NCBI GenBank assembly: GCA_016196785.1
Contig: JACPXA010000135.1
Span: 1 to 7,430 of the forward strand
DNA: 7,430 nt
Origin: Elusimicrobiota bacterium
GTDB taxonomy: Bacteria > Elusimicrobiota > Elusimicrobia > 2-01-FULL-59-12 > JACPXA01
Reading direction: 5' to 3'
Part shown: in pieces, positions 1 through 5,213 of the stretch
How positions within the stretch are numbered: the first letter of the stretch is position 1
Layout of the letters: each line of letters begins with the position of its first letter
Made by a program: the position numbers and the translations under genes
The notes under the pieces: model-generated
Database searches by the model: none
What the model was told of the DNA's origin: nothing
Seen by the model: only the letters and a program-made list of their open reading frames with translations

Positions 1-1
1 C

Positions 2-148
2 AATCGCATCTTAGAATGCGCCCTAGAAGCCAGCGTGCAAGTCCTTGTCACCGGAAATCTGAAAGACCTCCGTCCTTTAGGATCGTTCCAAGGTCTCGAG
101 ATATTGACCCCACGGGAATTCCTCGACAAATACTTCCCTCACGTTTAA
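2..148 (+). CDS. PIN-domain toxin, C-terminal fragment (5' end outside window)
   Basis: Reading from base 2, the frame is open to TAA at 146-148 and gives 48 residues containing NRILECALEA, VLVTGNLKDL and ILTPREFLDKYF. This matches the end of PIN-family toxins of the COG1569 type: the helix with the NRILE(C/A)A acidic motif, the hydrophobic strand ending VTGD-like (here TGN) before a K-D-L, then the (I/L)LTPREFL tail. Such proteins are toxin ribonucleases of type II toxin-antitoxin systems that coordinate a metal through a cluster of acidic residues. The usual VTGD Asp is Asn here, which could weaken metal binding. The N-terminal two thirds and any antitoxin gene lie before the window, so integrity cannot be judged. 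A weak 7-bp hairpin follows at 195-212, without a U-tract. Confidence 0.75.
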   Translation, partial: NRILECALEASVQVLVTGNLKDLRPLGSFQGLEILTPREFLDKYFPHV

Positions 149-194
149 GAAACCCTCGCCTAACCGAAACATCCCTTTGCTACAGTAAATGCGA

Positions 195-212
195 CAGTTC
201 TGCAGGGAACTG
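195..212 (+). other. Small hairpin downstream of the PIN gene
   Basis: CAGTTCT and GGAACTG form a 7-bp stem (one G-T pair) around a 4-base loop, 47 bases after the PIN stop codon. No T-run follows, so it is at most a weak 3'-end structure and not a clear intrinsic terminator. Confidence 0.25.
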
Positions 213-291
213 GCAGGACACGGAGGGATAGGGGAACCTGGGTTTACCGACGACAAAAGTACTGGAGGGGAACGGCGGGGAATGCCCCCAG

Positions 292-334
292 CATCCTTGC
301 GAAGGAAGCGCTCTCCCAACTGAGCTACAGCCCC
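292..334 (-). pseudogene. tRNA-Ala(CGC) 5' part, 3' half missing
   Basis: The minus strand from 334 reads as a bacterial tRNA-Ala through tRNA position 43: acceptor 5' strand GGGGCTG, TA, D-arm GCTC-AGTTGGGA-GAGC, G26, then anticodon arm CTTCC-TTCGCAA-GGATG with anticodon CGC (bases 301-299). The anticodon stem has one mismatch (28-42). After base 292 the sequence is not tRNA-like. There is no GGTTCGA T-loop, no second acceptor strand CAGCCCC, and the run to the only TCCA is about 5 bases too short. The best alternative acceptor (CGTTCCC) pairs poorly. I read this as a truncated or disrupted tRNA gene, such as the scar of an integration or recombination within the anticodon arm, rather than a working tRNA. 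A covariance-model scan would settle it. Confidence 0.6.
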
Positions 335-360
335 TAAAGTCTCAAGACTCAATGCGCGGT

Positions 361-437
361 AGAGGGGACTGGCCCCTCTCGGGTCAGTTCCCAAGACCCA
401 GCAATGGACTTGGGGCTCAGGCTCCTCGGGGAAGTCC
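361..437. other. Three tandem hairpins between the HMA gene and the tRNA remnant
   Basis: Three inverted repeats follow each other. 361-379: AGAGGGG/CCCCTCT, a perfect 7-bp stem with a 5-base loop. 381-399: GGGTC/GACCC, a 5-bp stem with a 9-base loop. 406-437: GGACTT/AAGTCC, a 6-bp stem with a 20-base interior. They lie within 90 bases of the 3' end of the minus-strand HMA gene and could end or protect its transcript. None has a T-tract on either strand, so an intrinsic terminator cannot be claimed. Confidence 0.35.
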
Positions 438-446
438 TAGTGGTTT

Positions 447-800
447 TTACTGGGCTTGACGCTCGCTGACTTCAAAGCCAGCCCGCTGGGCCGCCTTTTG
501 AAGATCGCTCAGCATCACTTGTCTCTTCGCGTAAACGACTGTGAACGTGCGAGTTTTCGCATCAGGGATTACCCGCGTGACACCCTTGACGCCCTTCAAC
601 GCCTTCTCCACTCGCTTTCGGTCGCTCGTACAGCAGAACCCTTGCCCTCCTGGGCATCCCCCTGCCGTGCAGACCAGTTGGATTTGGGCTTCCCCCGCTT
701 TCATTCGGGTCTCTTGGGCCCCGATCAGCGGTGCTGTCGAGGCAAGGACCACTGCTGCGGCCACGAGCCCTCGCATCACTGAGTGCATTATGGTGTGCAT
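447..800 (-). CDS. Secreted heavy-metal-associated (HMA) domain protein, MerP-like
   Basis: A 117-residue protein. Residues 1-29 form a Sec signal peptide (hydrophobic stretch about 10-25, likely cleavage near IGAQ), so it should act in the periplasm. Residues about 40-113 match the ferredoxin-like HMA fold: strand IQLVC, helix RKRVEKALKGVKGV, strand TRTFTVVY, helix LSDLQKAAQRAGFEV. HMA proteins of the MerP/CopZ kind carry soft metals through a GMTCxxC loop. Here the loop reads GFCC-TSD: the first Cys is kept (Cys57) and the second is Asp60, but extra cysteines lie just before it (Cys44, Cys49, Cys56). The metal site is therefore atypical or rebuilt. AAGGAGG lies 5 bases before the ATG. The gene is 60 bases downstream of the PadR gene on the same strand, so probably one transcript. 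Metal identity is unknown. Confidence 0.8.
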   Translation of the reverse strand: MHTIMHSVMRGLVAAAVVLASTAPLIGAQETRMKAGEAQIQLVCTAGGCPGGQGFCCTSDRKRVEKALKGVKGVTRVIPDAKTRTFTVVYAKRQVMLSDLQKAAQRAGFEVSERQAQ

Positions 801-860
801 GACCTCCTCCTTCCTAAGTAGGTTGCCCTTTCTCGTAGGACGCTACTCGTCTCGCCGGCT

Positions 861-1367
861 TTATCCCCCTTTTGAATCGTCCCCTTCAATCTGAGTCAAG
901 TGCGGAGTTTCACAGCAGGTATCTACGGTGCCACATGGGTCGCAGCCTGGATGTCGAGCAAGTCGCTCCTCGTATACCATGAGGAGCCGTTCGAAGACTT
1001 CTCTCTCCTTCTTGAGGGTCACGATCCAAACTCCAAGTAACTCTTGCCCCTCTGGAGTGAGTTTATAAACTCGTCGGGCAGGCCCAGGCCCCTTCGTGTG
1101 CCATTCGGACCGCACGGCCCCCTCGACCTCGAGCCTCCTCAGATGGCGGTAGACCACGCTTGCATCAGGCGATAGCCCCAATGATCCCATCGCTTCCAAG
1201 AGCTCATAGCCATAGGAGTTCTTTTTGTGCAACAGCAACAAGAGGACCGGCGAGGTCAGACGGTCGGTCACCCGCCAAGTGTCCTCCTCACCCGTGGTGA
1301 CCACTTTGGGTCGGGTCAATCGTTTGTGAAGGCGTTTTTTCTGACTTTCCCTAGTATTGGCAGGCAT
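861..1367 (-). CDS. PadR-family transcriptional regulator with Cys-rich C-terminus
   Basis: About 168 residues from the ATG at 1367, which has GGGAAG five bases upstream. A GTG at 1373 would add two residues but overlaps that ribosome site. Numbering from the GTG, residues 41-115 are a PadR winged helix: SPVLLLLLHKKNSYGYELLEAM (broken as SPVLLLLLHKK / NSYGYELLEAM), then SVVYRHLRRLEVEGAV and the wing to YKLTPEGQELL. A C-terminal dimerisation helix follows (about 116-140). PadR proteins are DNA-binding repressors of effector-responsive genes. Unusual additions are a Lys/Arg-rich N-terminal extension of about 35 residues and a tail with four cysteines (144, 147, 153, 154 in CDPC...CC) flanked by His141 and His158. 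Because the next gene is an HMA protein, I infer a thiol or metal sensing role; this is not proven. A promoter and possible operator lie directly upstream. Confidence 0.85.
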   Translation of the reverse strand: MPANTRESQKKRLHKRLTRPKVVTTGEEDTWRVTDRLTSPVLLLLLHKKNSYGYELLEAMGSLGLSPDASVVYRHLRRLEVEGAVRSEWHTKGPGPARRVYKLTPEGQELLGVWIVTLKKEREVFERLLMVYEERLARHPGCDPCGTVDTCCETPHLTQIEGDDSKGG

Positions 1368-1383
1368 CTGCACTTCCCAAACA

Positions 1384-1412
1384 GTTATATGTTATAAACA
1401 GATAGATGTCAA
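1384..1412 (-). promoter_or_regulatory. Sigma70-type promoter of the padR/HMA unit
   Basis: On the minus strand a consensus -35 TTGACA (1412-1407) is separated by exactly 17 bases from -10 TATAAC (1389-1384). Transcription should start near 1377-1378, just before GGGAAG and 10 or so bases from the padR ATG, giving a very short leader. The -35 sits at or just outside the end of the IS remnant at 1418-1697. Confidence 0.75.
1386..1404. promoter_or_regulatory. Inverted repeat in the padR promoter spacer, candidate operator
   Basis: TATATGTT-ATA-AACAGATA has 8-base arms with one mismatch. It covers most of the spacer and part of the -10 box of the padR promoter. PadR-family operators are often AT-rich dyads with ATGT/ACAT half sites, and the arms contain ATGTT and AACA. 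Binding here would block RNA polymerase, so autorepression is the simple inference. Confidence 0.45.
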
Positions 1413-1417
1413 TAGCC

Positions 1418-1697
1418 TGTATAAGTTCAGTACATCCCGTACACTTCAGTCCTCCTTGGGATGAAGTGTCAACCATCGCTGCACAAACTGCGCCGGGGTC
1501 AAGTCCCCCAACGCCTGGTATCGAGCCACGCTAATCGCTGCGTGGCGGCTCGGCTGAGGTCCGTTCGCTCCCGCCGGTCATACTGCCGGGCCGCTCCCGG
1601 CAGCACCCACCCTGTGCTGAAGCCACTCATTCTGACACAAGTATACCGCCGTTTCATGCCTCATGTGGGTGTACGGGATGTATCGGAACTTATTCAA
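1418..1697 (-). mobile_element. Internally deleted IS481-like insertion sequence (MITE-like remnant)
   Basis: Imperfect inverted ends lie at 1418-1444 and 1669-1697. They share an identical 14-mer (TACATCCCGTACAC at 1431-1444, its complement at 1669-1682) and, across a 1-base offset, ATAAGTTC (1421-1428, complement at 1686-1693). Between them only the two ends of one transposase gene remain (see the pseudogene entry), placed as in a normal IS: start just inside one end, stop codon touching the other. The element length is about 280 bp against roughly 1.1 kb or more for autonomous relatives. The exact tips are uncertain, because weaker similarity continues outward to about 1410 and 1704, and no target-site duplication could be recognised. 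Confidence 0.75.
1446..1657 (-). pseudogene. IS481-like transposase, N- and C-terminal ends fused out of frame
   Basis: From ATG at 1657 a 52-codon frame ends at TGA 1501-1499. Its residues 26-46 read YDRRERTDLSRAAT-QRLAWLD, the start of the N-terminal helix-turn-helix region of IS481-type transposases (typically LS..A..RL.WLD followed by a helix and RHFGIS). After the codons for WLD the sequence jumps to a different frame reading YQALGDLTPAQFV-QRWLTLHPKED and stopping at TGA 1448-1446. That is the C-terminal (H/Y)QALGxxTPAEF tail of integrase-core transposases. The whole DDE core is absent and the frames do not match, so no active product is possible. The junction is near GCTCGATACCAG (about 1515-1530). 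Family assignment rests on motif recognition. Confidence 0.7.
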
Positions 1698-1701
1698 CCT
1701 G

Positions 1702-1730
1702 TTGTTGCGTACGCGGGAATTTCTTACAAT
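1702..1730 (+). promoter_or_regulatory. Promoter of the lipoprotein operon at the right end of the IS remnant
   Basis: TTGTTG at 1702-1707 is followed after exactly 17 bases by TACAAT at 1725-1730. The start should be near 1737, giving a leader of about 70 bases before the ATG at 1806. The -35 lies 8 bases outside the inverted ATAAGTTC motif, the same distance as the padR -35 at the opposite end. Confidence 0.55.
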
Positions 1731-1745
1731 GCTGACGATTGGGAC

Positions 1746-1775
1746 GGTCTCCCCTTACTCTTTGAAAGGGCGACC
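1746..1775 (+). other. Leader stem-loop upstream of the LPP20-type gene
   Basis: GGTC (1746-1749) pairs with GACC (1772-1775), then after a small internal loop CCCTT (1752-1756) pairs with AAGGG (1766-1770), with a 9-base loop. It lies inside the predicted 5' leader, about 20 bases before the Shine-Dalgarno AAGGGGG (1793-1799). It has no recognisable riboswitch fold; a role in stability or translation is only possible. Confidence 0.3.
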
Positions 1776-1805
1776 ATTGACATAAGGGACTGAAGGGGGT
1801 GCAGG

Positions 1806-2255
1806 ATGAGACCAAGCCGTTGGATCGCGTACAGTCTGGGGGGCATGCTGCTCGTAACGGGATGCGGTGGCAAACGGAGTTATGTCAAACGGGGGGAGGT
1901 GCTGCAGACCATTGACCAGGAAGCGGTGAAAGGCAGCTATATCGAGGCCATCGGCATCGGGGCCGCGGATACCGAACTGACCAATACGACGCAGCGGCGG
2001 GCGACCTCACGGGACGCAGCGATTGTCAAAGCCCAATACGAGATGCTCTCCATGATTAAGGGGATTCAGCTCGAGGGAGGCATCACCGTTCAACGGGCCA
2101 TTGAGACCGACTCTTCGCTGACAACCAAGATTGACGCCGCGATTAAGGGCGCTGAGGTGGTCAAGACCGAATGGACCAACGATGATGGGTGTGTCGTGAC
2201 GCTCAGACTCCCGAAGAAACGTCTCCAGGAAATGATGGGCATCCGGTTCAGATAA
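1806..2255 (+). CDS. LPP20/FlgP-like outer-membrane lipoprotein
   Basis: A 149-residue lipoprotein precursor. Arg residues at the start, a hydrophobic segment (7-18) and lipobox VTGC with Cys20 predict lipid attachment; Gly-Gly follows, with no Asp at +2, so outer-membrane sorting is expected. Residues about 45-148 resemble the LPP20 family: YIEAIGIGAADTEL, then RRATSRDAAIVKAQYEMLSMIKGIQL (broken as RRATSRDAAIVKAQ / YEMLSMIKGIQL), where the A-rRxA.aAk..A..eLl..i.G pattern is seen, and a C-terminal strand CVVTLRLPKKRLQEMM. Relatives include Helicobacter LPP20 and Vibrio FlgP, a flagellar basal-disk part, but many non-flagellated bacteria have such proteins. AAGGGGG lies 6 bases before the ATG. 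The next gene starts 8 bases after the stop, so the two are co-transcribed and probably work together in the envelope. Confidence 0.75.
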   Translation: MRPSRWIAYSLGGMLLVTGCGGKRSYVKRGEVLQTIDQEAVKGSYIEAIGIGAADTELTNTTQRRATSRDAAIVKAQYEMLSMIKGIQLEGGITVQRAIETDSSLTTKIDAAIKGAEVVKTEWTNDDGCVVTLRLPKKRLQEMMGIRFR

Positions 2256-2263
2256 GTTCAGTA

Positions 2264-3331
2264 ATGCAACGACGTCCCTGGATCTCCCTCGTTGCCATCG
2301 CGGGCGTCTTGGCCAGCGCGGCCGGCTGTGCCGGGCCGCGGGTCCGGCCGTCGAGCGGCGGAGGGCAGGAGTATGCGGTCGAGGCCGATGGGCTCGCCCC
2401 CTACGAAGCCAGCGACCTGATCGGTACCAAGAAACGGGCGCTGGCCGAGGCGCAGAAAGCGGCGGTCGAACAGGTGGTGGGGGTTCACATCACCAGCCGC
2501 ACCCGCGTTGAGAAGGCCATCACGATTGAACAACGGATCCTGGCGAGAACGGAAGGCTATATCAGCCACTACGAGATTCTGAAGGAAGGCCAGGAGGAGG
2601 GCTTCTACAAAACTAGGATCCGCGCCTGGGTGCGCACGAGCCAAATCAGCGAGGACCTAAAGGAGCTCGGCCTCCTCAAGGCCCCCGCCCCGGGCCGTCC
2701 CCGCGTGGCCATTCGCCTCGAGGAGTTCATCGAGGGCCAACCGCATACCCAGGCCACTGCGGCCACGGCGCTGGCCCAGGGGCTCCTCGAACAAGGCTAT
2801 CAAGTCGTGGAAGATCCCGCCAAAGCGGAGCTCCTCATCACCGGCCGGGCTGAGGCCAACCCCCAAACCATCCCGGCGCTGGGAGGGTTCCTCTCCTATC
2901 GCGCCCTCCTGATCGCCAAGGTGCAGAAGGCCGGGACCCAAGAAGTCTTGCTCACCATCTCCGAGCAGGCGCCCGCCGTAGACGCCTCGAGCCTCATCGC
3001 CGCCGCAAAGGCGCTCCAGGCCGCAGCCGGGCTGGCCGCCGAGCGCACACGCCGGCTGGCCCAAGAATTGCAACGGCGTGCAAAGATCGCCCTCACGGTG
3101 CGTGGGGTGAAATCCCTCACCGACGTCAACTCGCTGAAACAAACCCTCGAAAAAACAGCCGGCGTGGAAGAGGTGCTGCTCCGGTCGTTAGCCAATGGGG
3201 TCGCCGAGCTGGAAGTGCTGGGGCAATCCCTCGTAGCTACCGAGCTGGTCAACCGCCTCACCACGTCCTCGACCCTCGCGCTCGAGCTCACCGAGTTATC
3301 CGGCAATCGCCTGATCCTCACTTTCAAGTAA
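2264..3331 (+). CDS. FlgT N-terminal-domain lipoprotein
   Basis: A 355-residue protein from ATG 2264. In-frame codons continue upstream into the preceding gene, but only this start gives a signal peptide: MQRR, hydrophobic 6-20, lipobox AAGC with Cys22. Residues 36-124 match the FlgT_N fold: YAVEADGLAPYEA, RALAEAQKAAVEQVVG, TEGYISHYEILKEG and FYKTRIRAWV. Residues about 145-260 are TolB/CsgG-like (RPRVAIRLEEF, GYQVVEDPAKAELLITGRAE), as in the FlgT middle domain. Residues about 265-300 form an Ala-rich helix, and 305-355 a compact alpha/beta domain with repeated strands ending NRLILTF. In Vibrio, FlgT builds the H-ring with FlgO and FlgP; pairing with an LPP20-type lipoprotein fits an envelope complex, but no flagellar gene is nearby, so the true role is open. 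No clear Shine-Dalgarno precedes it; translation is likely coupled to the upstream stop. A hairpin follows at 3339. Confidence 0.75.
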   Translation: MQRRPWISLVAIAGVLASAAGCAGPRVRPSSGGGQEYAVEADGLAPYEASDLIGTKKRALAEAQKAAVEQVVGVHITSRTRVEKAITIEQRILARTEGYISHYEILKEGQEEGFYKTRIRAWVRTSQISEDLKELGLLKAPAPGRPRVAIRLEEFIEGQPHTQATAATALAQGLLEQGYQVVEDPAKAELLITGRAEANPQTIPALGGFLSYRALLIAKVQKAGTQEVLLTISEQAPAVDASSLIAAAKALQAAAGLAAERTRRLAQELQRRAKIALTVRGVKSLTDVNSLKQTLEKTAGVEEVLLRSLANGVAELEVLGQSLVATELVNRLTTSSTLALELTELSGNRLILTFK

Positions 3332-3338
3332 AGCAAGA

Positions 3339-3381
3339 GGCGCTATCCCGACCCGATTGTTGTGATCGGTGGGATAGCGCC
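3339..3381. terminator. Long hairpin, probable bidirectional transcription end
   Basis: An 11-bp perfect stem (GGCGCTATCCC at 3339-3349, GGGATAGCGCC at 3371-3381) is extended by a bulged inner stem (ACCCGAT/ATCGGT) to a 7-base loop. It begins 8 bases after the FlgT-like gene's stop, and the minus-strand small ORF also points at it. The plus-strand tail is AAAACTGTT; the minus-strand tail TCTTGCTTTAC is more U-rich, though neither is an ideal U-tract. Confidence 0.65.
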
Positions 3382-3407
3382 AAAACTGTTAACACCTAAT
3401 TAGTGTC

Positions 3408-3638
3408 TTAAGAATTTCTTGACGGACTCCCTGGTTCCTTCCCCCTACGGGATGAGGCCTGTCCTGCCTTCGACCGCCGCCTTTTAAGCCACTCCAACCC
3501 TCCGACGAGATCCTCCCACGAGTGTTGGTAAAACTTGAGGCTTCGCATGATCGGCGGTTCCCAGAAGTACAGGTACGGTGACCCAATCCCACGCCACAGC
3601 ACGCATGTATTTTGTTTCCCGGACACTCGGCGTGGCAT
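3408..3638 (-). CDS. Small uncharacterised protein (76 aa), weak candidate
   Basis: Not recognised. The frame from ATG 3638 codes for 76 residues. The first half is aromatic-rich and looks protein-like (LWRGIGSPYLYFWEPP, then SLKFYQHSWEDLVGGLEWL); the second half is basic and low in complexity (KRRRSKAGQASSRRGKE). No signal peptide, membrane segment or cysteine motif is evident (one Cys). In its favour are a good promoter 25-50 bases upstream, an AGAAAGAG stretch before the start, and a hairpin terminator after the end. Against it are overlapping open frames on the same strand and the unusual composition of the C-terminal half. It may instead be the visible part of a small RNA transcribed from the same promoter. 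Confidence 0.35.
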   Translation of the reverse strand: MPRRVSGKQNTCVLWRGIGSPYLYFWEPPIMRSLKFYQHSWEDLVGGLEWLKRRRSKAGQASSRRGKEPGSPSRNS

Positions 3639-3663
3639 GTCGTTATGAGCTCTTTCTAGTCGT

Positions 3664-3692
3664 TATATACCCCCAACTTCCTCCTTCGTCAA
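3664..3692 (-). promoter_or_regulatory. Sigma70-type promoter reading into the 3382-3657 region
   Basis: On the minus strand TTGACG (3692-3687) and TATATA (3669-3664) are separated by exactly 17 bases, placing a start near 3657. It lies just beyond the argS stop codon, so the small ORF or RNA downstream has its own promoter as well as possible read-through. A direct repeat GTCGTTAT (3639-3646 and 3659-3666, 20 bases apart) brackets the predicted start and could be a regulator site. Confidence 0.6.
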
Positions 3693-3711
3693 GGGCTTTC
3701 TGACGTATGGA

Positions 3712-5213
3712 TTACATCCGGTCCGGGGCAGTGATCCCGAGGAGTGAGAGACCGTTCTGGAGGACTTGGCGGATCGCTTCGATCAGCGCCAGGCGGGCGG
3801 CGGTGACCACAGGGTCGTCGCTGATCACCCGGTACCGGTCGTAGTACTTGTGGAATTGGCCGGCCAGCTCCATCAGGTACGTGGTGAGATGGTGGGGCGA
3901 GGCATCGCGCACGCAGCGGGCGACAACGTCAGGGAAAAACGCCAGCCGTTTCACGACGGCCCAGGCGGAGTTGGGCCTCGGGGCTCCGCATCAGGAAAAA
4001 AAAACCGGCAGGCATCAACCCCAACCTCCTGCATGACTTCCCGGAGGGTGATAAACTCCCCGGCACGCGTAGACATGGGGACTGGCCGTCCCTCACGGGC
4101 CAGCGCCACTAACTGATAGAGCACAATCGTCAACCGGGCCGGCTCGATCTCGAGTGCCTGGAGCACCGCTCGGAGCCGAGGCGCGTACCCGTGGTGATCC
4201 GCTCCCCACACATTGATGAGCCGGATGCCAGGAATCGTGAGCTTCTGAAGATGGTAGGCGATATCCGCTGCGAAGTAGGTGGGACGGCCATCCTCCCGAA
4301 TGACCACACGGGCTTTCTCGTCTCCATATCGCTCGGTCGCCACCCACACCGCCCCGCCCTCATCGTACGCCACCCCTCGACTCCTCAGCTGCGCGATGAC
4401 GCGTGGGATCACCTGCTCTCGATGAAGATCAGATTCCCTGAACCACCGATCAAAGGTAATCCGAAAGGTGCGGAGGTCTTCTGTGATCTCCGCAAGGAGG
4501 ATCTCTTGGGCCCGTTGGCCAAACCAGGCGGTCTTTCCTCTAGCCCCACGCCCGGGGTGACCCGCCAGTTCCTCGGCCAATTGGCGGGCAATCTGTGTCA
4601 CATACCCCCCCCGATACCCCTGCTCAGGAAACGGGCGAGCCTCCCCCTGAAGTTCCCCATAGCGAGCCTCGACTGATTGTGCCAAGAGCTCCGTCTGTGT
4701 CCCCATGTCGTTCACATAATACTCTCGAATGACCGGGTGTCCTTGAAAGGCGAAGAGGCGCGCGAGCGAGTCCCCGATGGCTGCCCCTCGCCCATGCCCC
4801 ACATGGAGCGGGCCTGTGGGGTTGGCCGAGACGAACTCAATGAGGATGGGGGGCCGAGCGCCCTCTGGGCTCGCCCCATAGCGATCCTTCTCTTTCAGGA
4901 TGAGGCGCAGCTCTGCTGCTAATCGTTCCCGACTGAGCAAAATGTTGATGAACCCGGAGGGTACGACCTCGACCTGACTCACCAAATGGGAGGCGGCCGC
5001 GAGGGAACGACCGATCACTTCCGCCACATCGGCGGGTCGCCGACGGAGGGCCTTGGCGAGCGCGAAGGCAGCGTTGCAGGCCAAATCCGCGGAGAACCCC
5101 GCAGGGGGTTCTTCAAGGGCGACGACGGGGGGCGTGTCCAGCCCCTGGCGTTGGCACCATGGGGTAAGTCCCCCCGCGATCAGCCGTTCAAGCTCCTGGC
5201 GGATAGAACTCAT
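3712..5213 (-). pseudogene. argS: Arginyl-tRNA synthetase, disrupted by a frameshift and an internal deletion
   Basis: The first 406 codons read as class Ia ArgRS: Arg-tRNA N-terminal domain (1-90), EFVSANPTGPLHVGHGRGA (HIGH motif HVGH at 137-140), EYYVNDMGTQ, a catalytic core with NVWGADHHGYAPRL, and MSTRAGEFITLREV (380-393) in the KMSKS position, where the lysines are replaced. At DACRFFF the frame breaks in a run of nine T (4004-3996). Eight T would give RFFFLMRSPEAQLRLG, the expected continuation. About 40 bases on, in a third frame, VVKRLAFFPDVVARC up to GLSLLGITAPDRM (codons from about 3960 to 3712) supplies the end of the DALR anticodon-binding domain. About 60-75 residues expected in between, including NPVYYVQYAHARI, are absent. 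ArgRS is essential, so either this copy is dead and another exists, or the sequence has an assembly error. Start ATG 5213 lies at the end of a repeat copy. Confidence 0.85.

Noticed and set aside
77..394. Minus-strand frame of 105 codons over the tRNA remnant
   Set aside because: It translates the tRNA-like sequence and adjacent hairpins and runs opposite the end of the PIN gene. The AVAQLGERF string is typical of spurious translations of tRNA genes.
456..894. Plus-strand open frames opposite the HMA gene
   Set aside because: They are antisense to a clear signal-peptide plus HMA-domain protein and show no family motifs or good ribosome sites.
1461..1793. Open plus-strand frame of 110 codons across the IS remnant
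   Set aside because: It runs antisense through both transposase fragments and the right inverted end, spans a promoter, and has a composition with many Arg, Ser and His residues in its first half; the transposase remnant on the minus strand explains the region better.
1421..2263. 12-base match ATAAGTTCAGTA at 1421-1432 and 2252-2263
   Set aside because: A 12-base exact match is expected by chance about once or twice in a window of this size, and the second copy is simply the stop codon and spacer between the lipoprotein genes.
2657..3336. Long minus-strand frames opposite the FlgT-like gene
   Set aside because: Antisense frames of a GC-rich gene; no motifs, and the plus-strand product has a coherent signal peptide and domain pattern.
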